Positions 1 to 9,826 of a DNA stretch of 64,000 nt are shown here, piece by piece. Numbering within the stretch: the first letter of the stretch is position 1; each line of letters begins with the position of its first letter. The notes beneath the pieces were generated by a model. That model was not told where the DNA came from. It worked only from the letters and a program-made list of their open reading frames with translations, and did no database searches. The translations under genes were made by a program, and so were the position numbers. Source of the DNA: ASV31 sp965229765 (GTDB taxonomy: Bacteria; Pseudomonadota; Alphaproteobacteria; Rhodobacterales; Rhodobacteraceae); assembly GCA_965229765.1 (NCBI GenBank), contig CBDDJT010000004.1, forward strand, positions 1,550,001 through 1,614,000, given 5' to 3'.

Positions 1-249
1 CGGGGCGGCGTGGCCTATCTGGACTGGCTGATGGGAACCTTCCAGCGTGACCCGGTGATCGTGCTGGCGGCCTACAATGCCGGTGAGGGCGCGGTGCGCA
101 GCCATTCCGGCGTGCCGCCCTATACCGAGACGCGCGGCTACGTGCCCAAGGTGCTGGCGGCGTGGCAGGTGGCGCGGGGGCTGTGCCTGACGCCGCCGCA
201 GCTTATCAGCGACGGCTGTGTCTTTGTCACAATGGCAGAGCGGGGCTAG
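1..249 (+). CDS. Lytic transglycosylase, 3' end (partial)
   Basis: The reading frame is open from the first base, so the gene starts before the window; only the last 82 codons are present. The fragment carries the soluble-lytic-transglycosylase signature AAYNAGEGAV and an ETRGYVPKV stretch, both typical of the C-terminal part of the SLT domain that cleaves the glycan strand of peptidoglycan in the periplasm. The catalytic glutamate would lie upstream, outside the window. After the SLT domain there is a tail of about 30 residues with no recognisable domain. The next gene is on the opposite strand and ends 6 bases away, so the two genes converge. Family is well supported; the exact subtype cannot be told from a fragment. 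Confidence 0.85.
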   Translation, partial: RGGVAYLDWLMGTFQRDPVIVLAAYNAGEGAVRSHSGVPPYTETRGYVPKVLAAWQVARGLCLTPPQLISDGCVFVTMAERG

Positions 250-255
250 GGCGGT

Positions 256-546
256 TCAGACGCTGAAGACGTCCGCCCATTCCGGGTGGCGCGCCCGCCA
301 GCCGTTGACGAAAGGGCAGAGCGGCATGATGCGGAACCCTTCGGCGCGGGCGTCGGACACCAGCCGTTCCACCAGACGCGAGGCGGCCCCGGTGCCCCGA
401 AGGGCATCGGGAACGCCGGTGTGATCGGCGATCACGAGGCTGGGCGAGGCGATGGAGTAGGTCAGGTCGGCCTCGGCCCCGTTCACGCGCAGGACATAGC
501 GGCCCTTGGACCCCTCGACCTGACGCGTGATGCCGGTGTCAGCCAA
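256..546 (-). CDS. Small GNAT-type N-acetyltransferase (COG2388-like)
   Basis: A 96-residue protein with the compact fold of the COG2388 acetyltransferases: a DHTGVPDALRGTGAASRL stretch (about residues 42-59) is the acetyl-CoA pyrophosphate-binding loop, and CPFVNGWRARHPEW near the C terminus is the second family hallmark. Substrate is unknown for the family. Its start overlaps the last 8 bases of the CoA-transferase B gene, so it is probably translated from the same leftward transcript. No membrane segment or signal peptide is seen. Confidence 0.82.
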   Translation of the reverse strand: MADTGITRQVEGSKGRYVLRVNGAEADLTYSIASPSLVIADHTGVPDALRGTGAASRLVERLVSDARAEGFRIMPLCPFVNGWRARHPEWADVFSV

Positions 547-1168
547 CGATGGTGGCCTCTGTGCTCGCGCGCAGTTCGTCCTCTGTCACGCCATCGGCGC
601 ATTCGACGATCTTCAGCCCGCCCTCGACCACGTCGAGCACGCCGAGGTTGGTGATGATGCGGTCCACCACGCCGGTGCCGGTCAATGGCAGCGTGCAGCG
701 CTTCAGCACCTTGGTTTCGCCGTGCTTGTTGGTGTGGTCCATGACCACCACCACGCGCTTGACACCCGCCACAAGGTCCATGGCGCCGCCCATGCCCTTG
801 ATAAGCTTGCCGGGGATCATCCAGTTCGCGAGATCGCCGTTTTCGGCCACTTCCATCGCGCCAAGGATCGCCATGGCGATCTTGCCGCCGCGGATCATGC
901 CGAAGGACTGCGCGCTGTCGAAATAGCTGGTGCGGGCCAGTTCGGTCACGGTCTGCTTGCCGGCGTTGATGAGGTCGGCGTCAACCTCGTCCTCGGTCGG
1001 GAAGGGGCCGATGCCCAGCATCCCGTTTTCCGATTGCAGCGTCACGTCGACGCCTTCGGGGATGTAGTTGGCCACCAGCGTCGGAATCCCGATGCCGAGG
1101 TTGACGTACATCCCGTCTTCAAGCTCTTGCGCCGCGCGGGCGGCCATCTGGTTACGGTCCCATGCCAT
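539..1168 (-). CDS. scoB: 3-oxoacid CoA-transferase subunit B
   Basis: A 209-residue beta subunit of a class I CoA-transferase (succinyl-CoA:3-ketoacid type), which activates acetoacetate with CoA from succinyl-CoA for use as carbon source. The catalytic glutamate is Glu47 in the family motif SENG (residues 46-49), inside LQSENGMLGIGP. Length matches ScoB/AtoA. It follows the A-subunit gene by 15 bases, in the usual A-B order, and a small acetyltransferase gene overlaps its end. Whether the in vivo acid is acetoacetate or another 3-oxoacid such as 3-oxoadipate cannot be settled by reading; no ketoadipate genes are nearby, which favours the ketone-body enzyme. Confidence 0.93.
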   Translation of the reverse strand: MAWDRNQMAARAAQELEDGMYVNLGIGIPTLVANYIPEGVDVTLQSENGMLGIGPFPTEDEVDADLINAGKQTVTELARTSYFDSAQSFGMIRGGKIAMAILGAMEVAENGDLANWMIPGKLIKGMGGAMDLVAGVKRVVVVMDHTNKHGETKVLKRCTLPLTGTGVVDRIITNLGVLDVVEGGLKIVECADGVTEDELRASTEATIVG

Positions 1169-1183
1169 CTGTCAGGTCCTCCT

Positions 1184-1879
<696 letters not shown>

Positions 1880-1959
1880 CCGCATTTCCCCTTGTCCGAT
1901 ATGACGCACCTTGTGCCGCCACCGCCCGGGGCTGTCAATTCCACCGGGTTCCAGCGCCG

Positions 1960-4557
1960 TCAGGACGCCTTGCGCTTTGTCGTGGTCTTGGCGGCGGTCT
2001 TGGCCTTTGGCTTTGCCCCGGGCGCCTTCTTGGCGCCCGCCTTGGTGCCGCCGGTCTTGCGACCCCCCTTCTTGGCCGCCTTTTCCGCGATAAGCGCCAC
2101 GGCAGCCTCCATCGTCACGTCGCCGGGTTCGGTGCCCTTTGGCAGGGTCGCGTTGACCTTGTCCCACTTGACGTAGGGGCCATAGCGGCCGTCCATCACG
2201 TTCACCGGGCCGCCAAGTTCGGGATGCTCTCCGAGTTCCTTGAGCGGGGCTGCTGCCGCGGTGCGTCCGCGGCCACGGCTGGCCTTTTCGGCCAGAACCT
2301 CGACCGCGCGGTTCATGCCGATGGTAAAGACCTCGTCCACTTCCGGCAGGTTGGCATAGAGCTTGCCGTGCTTGACGTAGGGGCCGTAGCGCCCGATCCC
2401 GGCCTCGATCATCTCGCCATCGTCGGGGTGCGGGCCGACGGGGCGCGGCAGGTTCAGCAACATCAGCGCCTTTTCAAGGTCCATGTCGCCTGCGTCCCAG
2501 CCCTTGGGCAGGCTGGAGCGGGGGGGTTTCGGCTGATCCTCGGACGGTTCGCCGCGCTGCACGTAGGGGCCGAAGCGGCCAGAGCGCAGGGTGATCGCAT
2601 CGCCCGCGTCATGGCCCAGCAGCTTGCCATCGGGGCCGATCGTGTCGCCGTCGTCCATGCCGGGCGGGCCAAAGGGCCGGGTATAGCGGCATTCGGGATA
2701 GTTCGAGCAGCCGATAAAGGCCCCGCCGGAACGGGCGGTGCGCATCGACAGCCGCCCCGCGCCGCAGTTGGGGCAGACGCGCGGATCTGTACCGTCGGGC
2801 GTGGGCGGATAGAGATGCGGGGACAGCACCTCGTCGATCTTTTCCAGAACCTCGCCGATGCGCAGTTCCGCCGTTTCGTCGATATGTGCCTTGAAGTCCC
2901 GCCAGAAGCGTTCGAGCACCTCTTTCCAGTCGCGGTCGCCCGCCGAAACGTCGTCGAGCTGGCCTTCGAGATCGGCGGTGAAGTCGTAGCCCACGTATTT
3001 GCGGAAGTAGTTGATGAGAAAGATCGTCACCAGCCGCCCCTTGTCCTCGGGGATCAGGCGGTTCTTGTCCTTGCGCACATAGCCGCGGTCCTGGATCGTG
3101 GTCACGATCGAGGCGTAGGTCGACGGCCGGCCGATGCCGAGTTCTTCCATCCGCTTGACCAGCGTCGCCTCGGTATAACGGGGCGGCGGCTGGGTGAAAT
3201 GCTGTTCGGGGATGACATCGCGTTTCTCGGCGGTCTCGCCCCGGGCGATCTGCGGCAGGCGCTTGTCGTCGTCGCCCTCGGCCACGTCGTCGCGGCCTTC
3301 CTCGTAGACTTTCAGGAACCCGTCAAACAGCACGACCTGCCCGGTGGCGCGCAGGCCGACCTGTTCGTCGCGGCTGGTGATGTCGACGGTGGTCCGTTCC
3401 AGACGGGCGGATGCCATCTGGCTGGCGAGCGTGCGCTTCCAGATCAGGTCGTAAAGCTTGCGCTGGTCGGCTTCGGACAGTTTCAGGGCGGCGGCATCGC
3501 GGGTCATGTCGGTGGGCCGGATGCATTCATGCGCTTCCTGCGCGTTCTTTGCCTTGTTCTTGTACATGCGCGGGCTGTCGGGCAGGTAATCGGCCCCGTA
3601 GCGGTCACGGATCGCGTCGCGGGCGGCCATCACCGCCTCTGGCGCCATGTCGATGCCGTCGGTCCGCATGTAGGTGATGTGGCCGGCCTCATATAGACGC
3701 TGGGCGACCTGCATGGTCTGGCGTGCGCCAAAGCCGAACTTGCGGCTGGCCTCCTGCTGAAGGGTCGAGGTCATGAACGGCGCCGAGGGGTTGCGGCTGG
3801 CAGGCTTGGCCTCGACCGAGACGACGGTCAGGTCGCGGCTTTGCACGGCCTGCTGGGCCAGTTCGGCTTGGGTGGCGTCGGCGATGTCGAAGCGGTCAAG
3901 CTTCTTGCCGGCAAGCGTTGTCAGGCGGGCCTCGTAGGGCTGGCCGCGCGGCGTGGTGAGAAGCGCCTTGATCGTCCAGTATTCCTGGGCGCGGAACGCC
4001 TCGACCTCCATCTCGCGCTCGACGATGAGGCGCAGGCAGACCGACTGCACCCGGCCTGCCGATTTCGCGCCGGGCAGCTTGCGCCAGAGGACGGGCGACA
4101 GGTTGAAGCCCACAAGGTAGTCGAGCGCGCGCCGGGCGAGGTAGGCCTCGACCAGGGGCGCGTCGACCTGGCGCGGGTTCTTCATCGCCTCGGTCACTGC
4201 GGACTTGGTGATGGCGTTGAAGACGACGCGGCTGACGGGGGTGTCCTTCCGGATCGCCTTGCGCTTGCGCAGGGTCTCTTCAAGGTGCCAGCTGATCGCC
4301 TCGCCCTCGCGGTCGGGGTCGGTGGCGAGGATCAGGGCGTTGTCGTCCTTGAGCGCGTCGGCGATGGCCTTGACGTGTTTTTTCGAGTCGCTCGACACCT
4401 CCCAAAGCATCTCGAATCCCTGGTCCGGGTCGACCGAGCCGTCCTTGGGCGGCAGGTCGCGGACATGGCCGTAGGATGCCAGGACGGTGTAGTCGCTCCC
4501 CAGATACTTGTTGATTGTCTTGGCCTTGGCCGGGGATTCAACGACGACGACGGGCAT
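1960..4557 (-). CDS. topA: DNA topoisomerase I
   Basis: Type IA topoisomerase (865 residues) that relaxes negative supercoils by a transient 5'-phosphotyrosine break. The TOPRIM domain opens with VVVESPAKAKTI (4-15) and has the metal-binding DPDREGE motif at 80-86; the active tyrosine is Tyr296 in GHITYMRTDG. One Cys4 zinc ribbon (CPNCG ... GCSNYPEC) follows the core, then three repeats around GRYGPYV typical of alphaproteobacterial TopA, and a Lys/Ala-rich basic tail of about 40 residues. The start is the ATG at 4557, which is preceded by AAGGA and begins the conserved MPVVVVESPAKAK; the frame continues 15 codons further but without family similarity. dprA lies upstream on the same strand, after a 327-base gap. 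Confidence 0.97.
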   Translation of the reverse strand: MPVVVVESPAKAKTINKYLGSDYTVLASYGHVRDLPPKDGSVDPDQGFEMLWEVSSDSKKHVKAIADALKDDNALILATDPDREGEAISWHLEETLRKRKAIRKDTPVSRVVFNAITKSAVTEAMKNPRQVDAPLVEAYLARRALDYLVGFNLSPVLWRKLPGAKSAGRVQSVCLRLIVEREMEVEAFRAQEYWTIKALLTTPRGQPYEARLTTLAGKKLDRFDIADATQAELAQQAVQSRDLTVVSVEAKPASRNPSAPFMTSTLQQEASRKFGFGARQTMQVAQRLYEAGHITYMRTDGIDMAPEAVMAARDAIRDRYGADYLPDSPRMYKNKAKNAQEAHECIRPTDMTRDAAALKLSEADQRKLYDLIWKRTLASQMASARLERTTVDITSRDEQVGLRATGQVVLFDGFLKVYEEGRDDVAEGDDDKRLPQIARGETAEKRDVIPEQHFTQPPPRYTEATLVKRMEELGIGRPSTYASIVTTIQDRGYVRKDKNRLIPEDKGRLVTIFLINYFRKYVGYDFTADLEGQLDDVSAGDRDWKEVLERFWRDFKAHIDETAELRIGEVLEKIDEVLSPHLYPPTPDGTDPRVCPNCGAGRLSMRTARSGGAFIGCSNYPECRYTRPFGPPGMDDGDTIGPDGKLLGHDAGDAITLRSGRFGPYVQRGEPSEDQPKPPRSSLPKGWDAGDMDLEKALMLLNLPRPVGPHPDDGEMIEAGIGRYGPYVKHGKLYANLPEVDEVFTIGMNRAVEVLAEKASRGRGRTAAAAPLKELGEHPELGGPVNVMDGRYGPYVKWDKVNATLPKGTEPGDVTMEAAVALIAEKAAKKGGRKTGGTKAGAKKAPGAKPKAKTAAKTTTKRKAS

Positions 4558-4884
4558 GGTTTTCCTTGGGTTTCGGGGGCTGTGCCTATGGCGCGGCACC
4601 ATGTGGGGGCGGTCCGGGTATTGTCAATGCAGGCCGTCAGAACGCTGCTTGCGGGGCGTCGGCCCCAAGGGAGGGGCGGGGCGCGCGGCCCGGGACGGGC
4701 AGGACGGGGTTGTTCGCGGCGCCGTCGATCCGTGCGACGGGCTGTCCGTGCCCGGCTGGCGGGCAGGGCGCCGCGCCCCGGTTCCGGGGGCAAGTGGGCC
4801 ATGGCGACCGGGAAGGGTGCCGCGCGCTGGAGAGGCGCCCCGCCATGCGCATGGGCATGGGCATGGCACGTCGCGGTGCAGGGG
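4558..4884. other. Intergenic region between dprA and topA, no gene seen
   Basis: This 327-base stretch has no reading frame with a plausible start, ribosome site and protein character; its open frames are very rich in Arg, Pro and Gly, as expected for GC-rich non-coding DNA. The topA ribosome site (AAGGA) is at its left edge. A perfect threefold repeat of GCATGG lies at 4849-4866 just before the dprA stop. The topA promoter is probably in here, but I could not recognise convincing -35/-10 boxes. Confidence 0.6.
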
Positions 4885-6096
4885 TCAGTGCGCGCGGGCG
4901 AGAAGGCCGCCGGGGTGGCGCGTGATCCGGCCTTCGAGTTCCAGCGTCACGAGTTCCGGTGTGACGTCCTGAGCGGGCCGCGACAGGTCGCGGATCAGCT
5001 GATCCTCGGCCAGCGGTGTGGGGCCAAGGCGGTCGAGAATCTGCTGGTGGAGCGCGCGCGTCTCGTCGCGCGGGCGTTCCGGGGCGCCGCGGGCAAGCGC
5101 GGACGTGTCGCTGACCTTGTCCTTCTCCGGCGTCACGGTCACCGGAGCAGGACCATCCGACAACGGCAGGGTGGGCGCGGCGTGTTCGGGTGCCGCCCGT
5201 TCGGGGGCGCCTATCGCCTCGATCACGTCTTCGGCGCTTCGCACGAGTGTCGCGCCATCGCGGATCAGCATGTTGGCACCGGCCGCGCGTGCGTCGAACG
5301 GATGCCCTGGCACGGCCAGCACGTCCGCCCCCTGGTCGAGCGCGGTGCGCGCGGTGATGAGGCTGCCGGATTTCGCGGCGGCCTCGACCACCACGACGGC
5401 GCGGCACAGGCCCGAGATGATGCGGTTGCGCACCGGAAAGTGCCGGGCCTGCGGGGTCAGGCCCATCGGCTGTTCGGACAGGCGCAGGCCCTTGTCCGCG
5501 ATTTCCTGTGCCAGGACGGTATTTTCGGCCGGGTAGACCACGTCGACACCCCCTGCCATGACGGCCAGCGTGGCATGGTCCAGCGCCGCCATGTGCGCGG
5601 CGGTGTCGATGCCACGGGCAAGGCCCGAGACGACGACGAAACCGGCCTCGGACAGGCCGCCGGCCAGCCTGCGCGCCATCCGCGTGCCGAGGCTGGAGGC
5701 GTTGCGGGCGCCGACCAGCGCGATCATGGGGCGCGTCAACAGGGACGCGTCGCCCATCAGCCATAGAATCGGCGGGGCATCGGCAAGCCGGGCGAGATGC
5801 GGGGGATAGTCGGGCGATCCGGCGGCGACGGCGCGGGCGCCCGCAAGGCGGGCGGCCTTGAGTTCCGCCGCGGCGACGCCGGGCGGGCAGGGGGCATAGT
5901 CGTCAACGCCGGCGGCGCGGGCCACCTCGGGCAGGGCGGAAAGCGCGGCGGACGCGCTGCCGTGTTCGGCCATCAGGCGGTAGAAGGTCGTCGGCCCGAC
6001 GCGGCGCGAGCGCAAGAGACGGAGCCAAGCCAGCCAATCCTCGTCGCTTCGGGGTGGGGTGAGGGGGGTGGGGGAAGGGAGCAAGTCCTTGGCCAT
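4885..6096 (-). CDS. dprA: DNA-processing protein DprA
   Basis: A 403-residue DprA/Smf protein, which binds incoming single-stranded DNA and loads RecA during natural transformation. The Rossmann-like core is plain: IALVGARNASSLGTRMAR followed by SGLARGIDTAAH, and later a GLCRAVVVVEAA segment and VPGHPFD. The N-terminal 60 residues form the usual helix-hairpin region, and the last 70 residues (DRLGPTPLAEDQLIRDL onward) look like the DprA winged-helix C-domain. A low-complexity Pro/Ala linker separates core and C-domain. Length is normal. tldD lies upstream on the same strand 100 bases away. Confidence 0.95.
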   Translation of the reverse strand: MAKDLLPSPTPLTPPRSDEDWLAWLRLLRSRRVGPTTFYRLMAEHGSASAALSALPEVARAAGVDDYAPCPPGVAAAELKAARLAGARAVAAGSPDYPPHLARLADAPPILWLMGDASLLTRPMIALVGARNASSLGTRMARRLAGGLSEAGFVVVSGLARGIDTAAHMAALDHATLAVMAGGVDVVYPAENTVLAQEIADKGLRLSEQPMGLTPQARHFPVRNRIISGLCRAVVVVEAAAKSGSLITARTALDQGADVLAVPGHPFDARAAGANMLIRDGATLVRSAEDVIEAIGAPERAAPEHAAPTLPLSDGPAPVTVTPEKDKVSDTSALARGAPERPRDETRALHQQILDRLGPTPLAEDQLIRDLSRPAQDVTPELVTLELEGRITRHPGGLLARAH

Positions 6097-6195
6097 GCCT
6101 GATTCCGTCTCTTACGAAACGGACCATGGCACCGCGGTGGTTAACCGCCGGTGAATCGCCGCGAAAATCCCCGCACCCTGCGGGGGCAGGCGGGC

Positions 6196-7614
6196 TCAGG
6201 CCGAGCCGCCCACCGTCAGGCCGCCGATCAGAAGCGTCGGCTGGCCGACGCCCACCGGCACCCACTGTCCGTTCTTGCCGCAGTTCCCGATGCCGGGGTC
6301 GAGCGCCATGTCGTTGCCGATGGCGCGGATCTTCTGCAGGGACGTCGGGCCGTCGCCGATCAGCGTGGCGCCCTTGACCGGCGCACCGACCTTGCCGTCC
6401 TTCACGCGGTAGGCCTCGGTGCAGGAAAAGACGAACTTGCCGTTGGTGATGTCTACCTGTCCGCCGCCGAAGCCCACGGCATAGATGCCGTCGCGCACCT
6501 CGGCCACGATGTCCTCTGGTGTAGCATCGCCGCCCAGCATGTAGGTGTTGGTCATGCGCGGCATGGGGATGTGGGCATAGCTTTCGCGGCGGCCGTTGCC
6601 GGTGGGGGCCACGCCCATCAGGCGGGCGTTCTGGCGGTCCTGCATGAAGCCCACGAGAATGCCGTCCTCGATCAGGACGTTCTTGCCCGAGGGCGTGCCC
6701 TCGTCATCGAAGGTGATCGAGCCGCGGCGGTCGGGCATGGTGCCGTCGTCCAGAACGGTGACGCCCGGCGCGGCCACGCGCTGGCCCATCAGCCCGGCGA
6801 AGGCCGAGGTTTTCTTGCGGTTGAAGTCGCCTTCCAGCCCGTGGCCCACCGCCTCGTGCAGCAGAACGCCGGGCCAGCCGGCGCCAAGCGCCACGTCCAT
6901 GACGCCCGCCGGCGCGGGCTCGGCCCGCAGGTTGACCAGCGCGATGCGCAGCGCCTCGTCCGCCTGCGCCTTCCAGTTCGCCGGGTCGACCAGACCGTCG
7001 AGCCCGACGCGCCCGCCCCCCCCGGCCATGCCGGATTCGCGGCGGCCGTTCTCCTCGACGATGACAGATACGTTGAGCCGCGCCATCGGGCGGATGTCGC
7101 GGACGGTGCCGCCTTCGGGGCGCAGGATCTCTACCTCTTGCAAGGACGCCGCGAGCGTCGCGGACACCTGAACGACGCGCTTGTCCGCCGCGCGGGCGTA
7201 GGCGTCGATCTCGCGCAGGGTGTCGACCTTGAGCTGGAATGGCGCACCCGCCATCGGGTCGGCATCGGTGTAGAGGCGCAGGTTGGTGTGCCGGGGCGCC
7301 TCGGCCAGCGTGCCGCCGCCGTCGCCCACCGCCAGCCGCGCGGTTTCGGACGCGCGGCGCAGGGCGGGTTCGCTGATTTCGCTGGAATGGGCGTAGCCCG
7401 CGGTTTCGCCGCGCACGGCGCGCAGGCCGAATCCTTCGGTCGCATCGTAGCTGGCGGTCCTGACGCGACCGTCGTCGAACGAGATCACCTCGGCCCGGCG
7501 GCGTTCGAGAAACAGCTCTCCGTCATCGGCGCCGGCGGTCGCGTCGCGCAGGATCGCCAGCGCTGCATCGGGGTCAAGCGCGGTTTCAAAGGGGCGGAAG
7601 GCGTCCTGGGTCAT
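6196..7614 (-). CDS. tldD: Metalloprotease TldD
   Basis: A 472-residue TldD subunit of the TldD/TldE (PmbA) zinc protease, known to trim unfolded leader peptides and to work with gyrase-targeting microcins. The zinc motif is HEAVGHGLEGD (an HExxxH variant characteristic of TldD), and GVAPTGNGRRES plus NTYMLGGD are conserved family segments near the C terminus. The start at 7614 (MTQDAFRPFE) has GAGGA six bases upstream; the longer open frame crosses the promoter region and overlaps coxB. The TldE/PmbA partner gene is not in the window. tldD and coxB are divergent and share the 191-base region 7615-7805. Confidence 0.95.
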   Translation of the reverse strand: MTQDAFRPFETALDPDAALAILRDATAGADDGELFLERRRAEVISFDDGRVRTASYDATEGFGLRAVRGETAGYAHSSEISEPALRRASETARLAVGDGGGTLAEAPRHTNLRLYTDADPMAGAPFQLKVDTLREIDAYARAADKRVVQVSATLAASLQEVEILRPEGGTVRDIRPMARLNVSVIVEENGRRESGMAGGGGRVGLDGLVDPANWKAQADEALRIALVNLRAEPAPAGVMDVALGAGWPGVLLHEAVGHGLEGDFNRKKTSAFAGLMGQRVAAPGVTVLDDGTMPDRRGSITFDDEGTPSGKNVLIEDGILVGFMQDRQNARLMGVAPTGNGRRESYAHIPMPRMTNTYMLGGDATPEDIVAEVRDGIYAVGFGGGQVDITNGKFVFSCTEAYRVKDGKVGAPVKGATLIGDGPTSLQKIRAIGNDMALDPGIGNCGKNGQWVPVGVGQPTLLIGGLTVGGSA

Positions 7615-7805
7615 CTGGTCCTCGGGCTGTTGCGGGTGGCGGCTGCTGCGATCCGTAGGGAAAGCGGCTGTTTGCCGCAACTCTATGACTTGTCGGGTCG
7701 GCTGTAATATGGTCTTGCACGCGACGGATACAACGGGACACCGCGGGGAGACTGCGGACCCTGAAGTGCGGCGGCACGCGCCGCCTACCGACACGGGATG
7801 ACCAA

Positions 7806-8672
7806 ATGCGACTGAACGGACTTCACGCAAGCCTGGCCTCTGCTGCTGCTTTTCTTGCCGCTGGCGCTGCCCGCGCGCAGGATGATTTCGAGGGCCTTGC
7901 AACCATCGGCAAACCCATCGAACGCGGGATCGGCTTTCAGCCGGCCGCGACCGAACTGGCCCGCGACCTGCAGTGGCTGGACGGGCTGATCCTCGTGATC
8001 ATCACGGCCATTGTCATCTTCGTGCTGGCGCTGCTTGTCTGGGTGATCGCGCGGTTCAACCGGCGCGCCAACCCGACGCCGTCGACCTTCACCCATAATT
8101 CGCCGCTGGAGGTGACATGGACGGTCGTGCCGATCGTCATTCTGGTGTTCATCGGCGCCTTCTCGCTTCCGGTGCTGTTCAAGCAGCAGGAGATCCCCGA
8201 GGGCGACATCGTCATCAAGGCCACCGGGTACCAGTGGTACTGGGGTTATGAGTACACCGACCACGGCATCGCCTTCGACAGCTTCATGCTGGCGCGCGAT
8301 GAACTGGCCGAATACGGCTATGCCGAAGACGAGTATCTTCTGGCAACCGATACGGCGCTTGTCATCCCGACCGGCAAGACCGTCGTGATGCAGATCACCG
8401 GCGGCGACGTGATCCACAGCTGGACCATTCCCGCCTTCGGCGTGAAGCAGGACGGCGTTCCGGGCCGGCTTGCCGAGCTTTGGTTCGAGGTCGATGAGGG
8501 CAACGAGGGTGTCTATTTCGGACAGTGCTCTGAGCTGTGCGGCAAGGACCACGCCTACATGCCGATCACCGTCAAGGCCGTGACCCAGGCCGAGTTCGAT
8601 GCGTGGCTGGAAAAGGCGCAGGTAGAGTTCGCAGGTCGGCCGGGCGCGCTGACGCTGGCGGCTGCGGACTGA
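7806..8672 (+). CDS. coxB: Cytochrome c oxidase subunit II
   Basis: Subunit II of the aa3-type haem-copper oxidase (288 residues), which takes electrons from cytochrome c at the binuclear CuA centre. A signal peptide (about 1-24, ending AARA) is followed by two membrane helices (LILVIITAIVIFVLALL and VPIVILVFIGAFSLPVLF). The periplasmic cupredoxin domain holds all CuA ligands: His204, Cys241, Cys245, His249 and Met252 in QCSELCGKDHAYM. It opens a rightward operon with the assembly factors. Subunit I (coxA/ctaD) is not in the window, which is usual in this group. Confidence 0.97.
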   Translation: MRLNGLHASLASAAAFLAAGAARAQDDFEGLATIGKPIERGIGFQPAATELARDLQWLDGLILVIITAIVIFVLALLVWVIARFNRRANPTPSTFTHNSPLEVTWTVVPIVILVFIGAFSLPVLFKQQEIPEGDIVIKATGYQWYWGYEYTDHGIAFDSFMLARDELAEYGYAEDEYLLATDTALVIPTGKTVVMQITGGDVIHSWTIPAFGVKQDGVPGRLAELWFEVDEGNEGVYFGQCSELCGKDHAYMPITVKAVTQAEFDAWLEKAQVEFAGRPGALTLAAAD

Positions 8673-8702
8673 GACGACACCGGCAAACGGGCCTGACACA
8701 CG

Positions 8703-9650
8703 ATGAGCGACACCAGCATCACACCTGACGCCCGCGGCGGCGACGCGGAATTCGGCGATTACATCGCGCTGCTGAAGCCGCGGGTCATGTCGCTTGTCGT
8801 GTTCACGGCGCTCGTTGGCCTGCTCGTCGCACCGGGTGGCGTGCATCCCATGATCGGGTTCACGGCCATCCTGTTCATCGCGGTCGGCGCCGGGGCGTCG
8901 GGTGCTCTGAACATGTGGTGGGATGCAGACATCGACGCCATCATGCGTCGTACGGCCAAGCGCCCCGTGCCGTCGGGCAAGGTGACACCGCAGGAGGCGC
9001 TGGCGATCGGCGTGGCGCTGTCGGGCCTTTCGGTGATGATGCTGGGACTGGCTGCCAACTGGGTGGCCGCCGCCCTGCTGGCCTTCACCATCTTCTTCTA
9101 TGCCGTGATCTACACGATGTGGCTGAAGCGCTGGACGCCGCAGAACATCGTGATCGGCGGCGCCGCGGGTGCCTTCCCTCCGATGATCGGCTGGGCGGCG
9201 GTGACAGGCGGCGTGTCGGTCGAATCGGTGCTGATGTTCGCGCTGATCTTCATGTGGACGCCGCCGCATTTCTGGGCGCTGGCGCTGTTCATGCGGTCCG
9301 ACTATGACGACGCGGGCGTGCCGATGCTGACCGTGACCCACGGGCGGCGCGTCACACGCAACCACATCCTGGCCTACTCGCTGGCGCTGGCGCCGGTGGC
9401 GGTCGGGCTGGCCTTCACCAGTGTCGGCGGGCCGGTCTATCTGGCGATAGCGGTGGCGCTGAACCTCTGGTTCATCAAGGGCGCGTGGCAGATCTGGCGC
9501 CGCGACGAGACCGCGGCAGAGGCAGACGCCTACCGGACCGAGAAATCGGTCTTCCGCTTCTCGCTTTACTACCTCTTCCTGCATTTCGGCGCGCTTCTGA
9601 TCGAGGCGTCGCTGGGCCGGTTCGGTCTTGGGGGCTGGGCATGGCTATGA
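8703..9650 (+). CDS. ctaB: Haem O synthase (protohaem IX farnesyltransferase)
   Basis: A 315-residue UbiA-family prenyltransferase of the inner membrane that adds farnesyl to haem b, giving haem O, the precursor of haem A for aa3 oxidase. The first Asp-rich site is in NMWWDADIDAIMRRTAKR and the second region contains DYDDAGVPM; about nine hydrophobic helices follow in normal order. It starts 30 bases after coxB. Its stop overlaps the start of the next small gene in ATGGCTATGA. Confidence 0.97.
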   Translation: MSDTSITPDARGGDAEFGDYIALLKPRVMSLVVFTALVGLLVAPGGVHPMIGFTAILFIAVGAGASGALNMWWDADIDAIMRRTAKRPVPSGKVTPQEALAIGVALSGLSVMMLGLAANWVAAALLAFTIFFYAVIYTMWLKRWTPQNIVIGGAAGAFPPMIGWAAVTGGVSVESVLMFALIFMWTPPHFWALALFMRSDYDDAGVPMLTVTHGRRVTRNHILAYSLALAPVAVGLAFTSVGGPVYLAIAVALNLWFIKGAWQIWRRDETAAEADAYRTEKSVFRFSLYYLFLHFGALLIEASLGRFGLGGWAWL

Positions 9651-9826
9651 AGGTGGAACACGAACTGCACCACCGCCGTGCAGGCCGTAACAAGGGCGTC
9701 GCGATTGTCCTGCTGGCCTTTATCGGCATCGTCTTCGGGCTGACCATCGTCAAGATTTCGACGCTTGGGCCGGTGCAGGGCTTTGACCATGTGGTGCGAC
9801 CCGAACTGGTGGAGCAGGGCCAATGA
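9641..9826 (+). CDS. Small membrane protein of the cox operon (CtaF-like)
   Basis: A 61-residue protein with one membrane helix (VAIVLLAFIGIVFGLTIV) and a basic, His-rich N terminus. Small single-helix proteins sit at this spot, between ctaB and ctaG, in many alphaproteobacterial oxidase operons and have been named CtaF; their role is thought to be in oxidase assembly but is not well defined. The start could be 9641 or 9647; both overlap the ctaB stop. Its own stop overlaps the ctaG start (ATGA at 9823), which indicates translational coupling. Confidence 0.85.
   Translation: MAMKVEHELHHRRAGRNKGVAIVLLAFIGIVFGLTIVKISTLGPVQGFDHVVRPELVEQGQ

Noticed and set aside
4849..4866. Threefold GCATGG repeat before the dprA stop side
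   Set aside because: Six-base units in three copies in GC-rich DNA are easily explained by slippage, and there is no gene or regulatory context.
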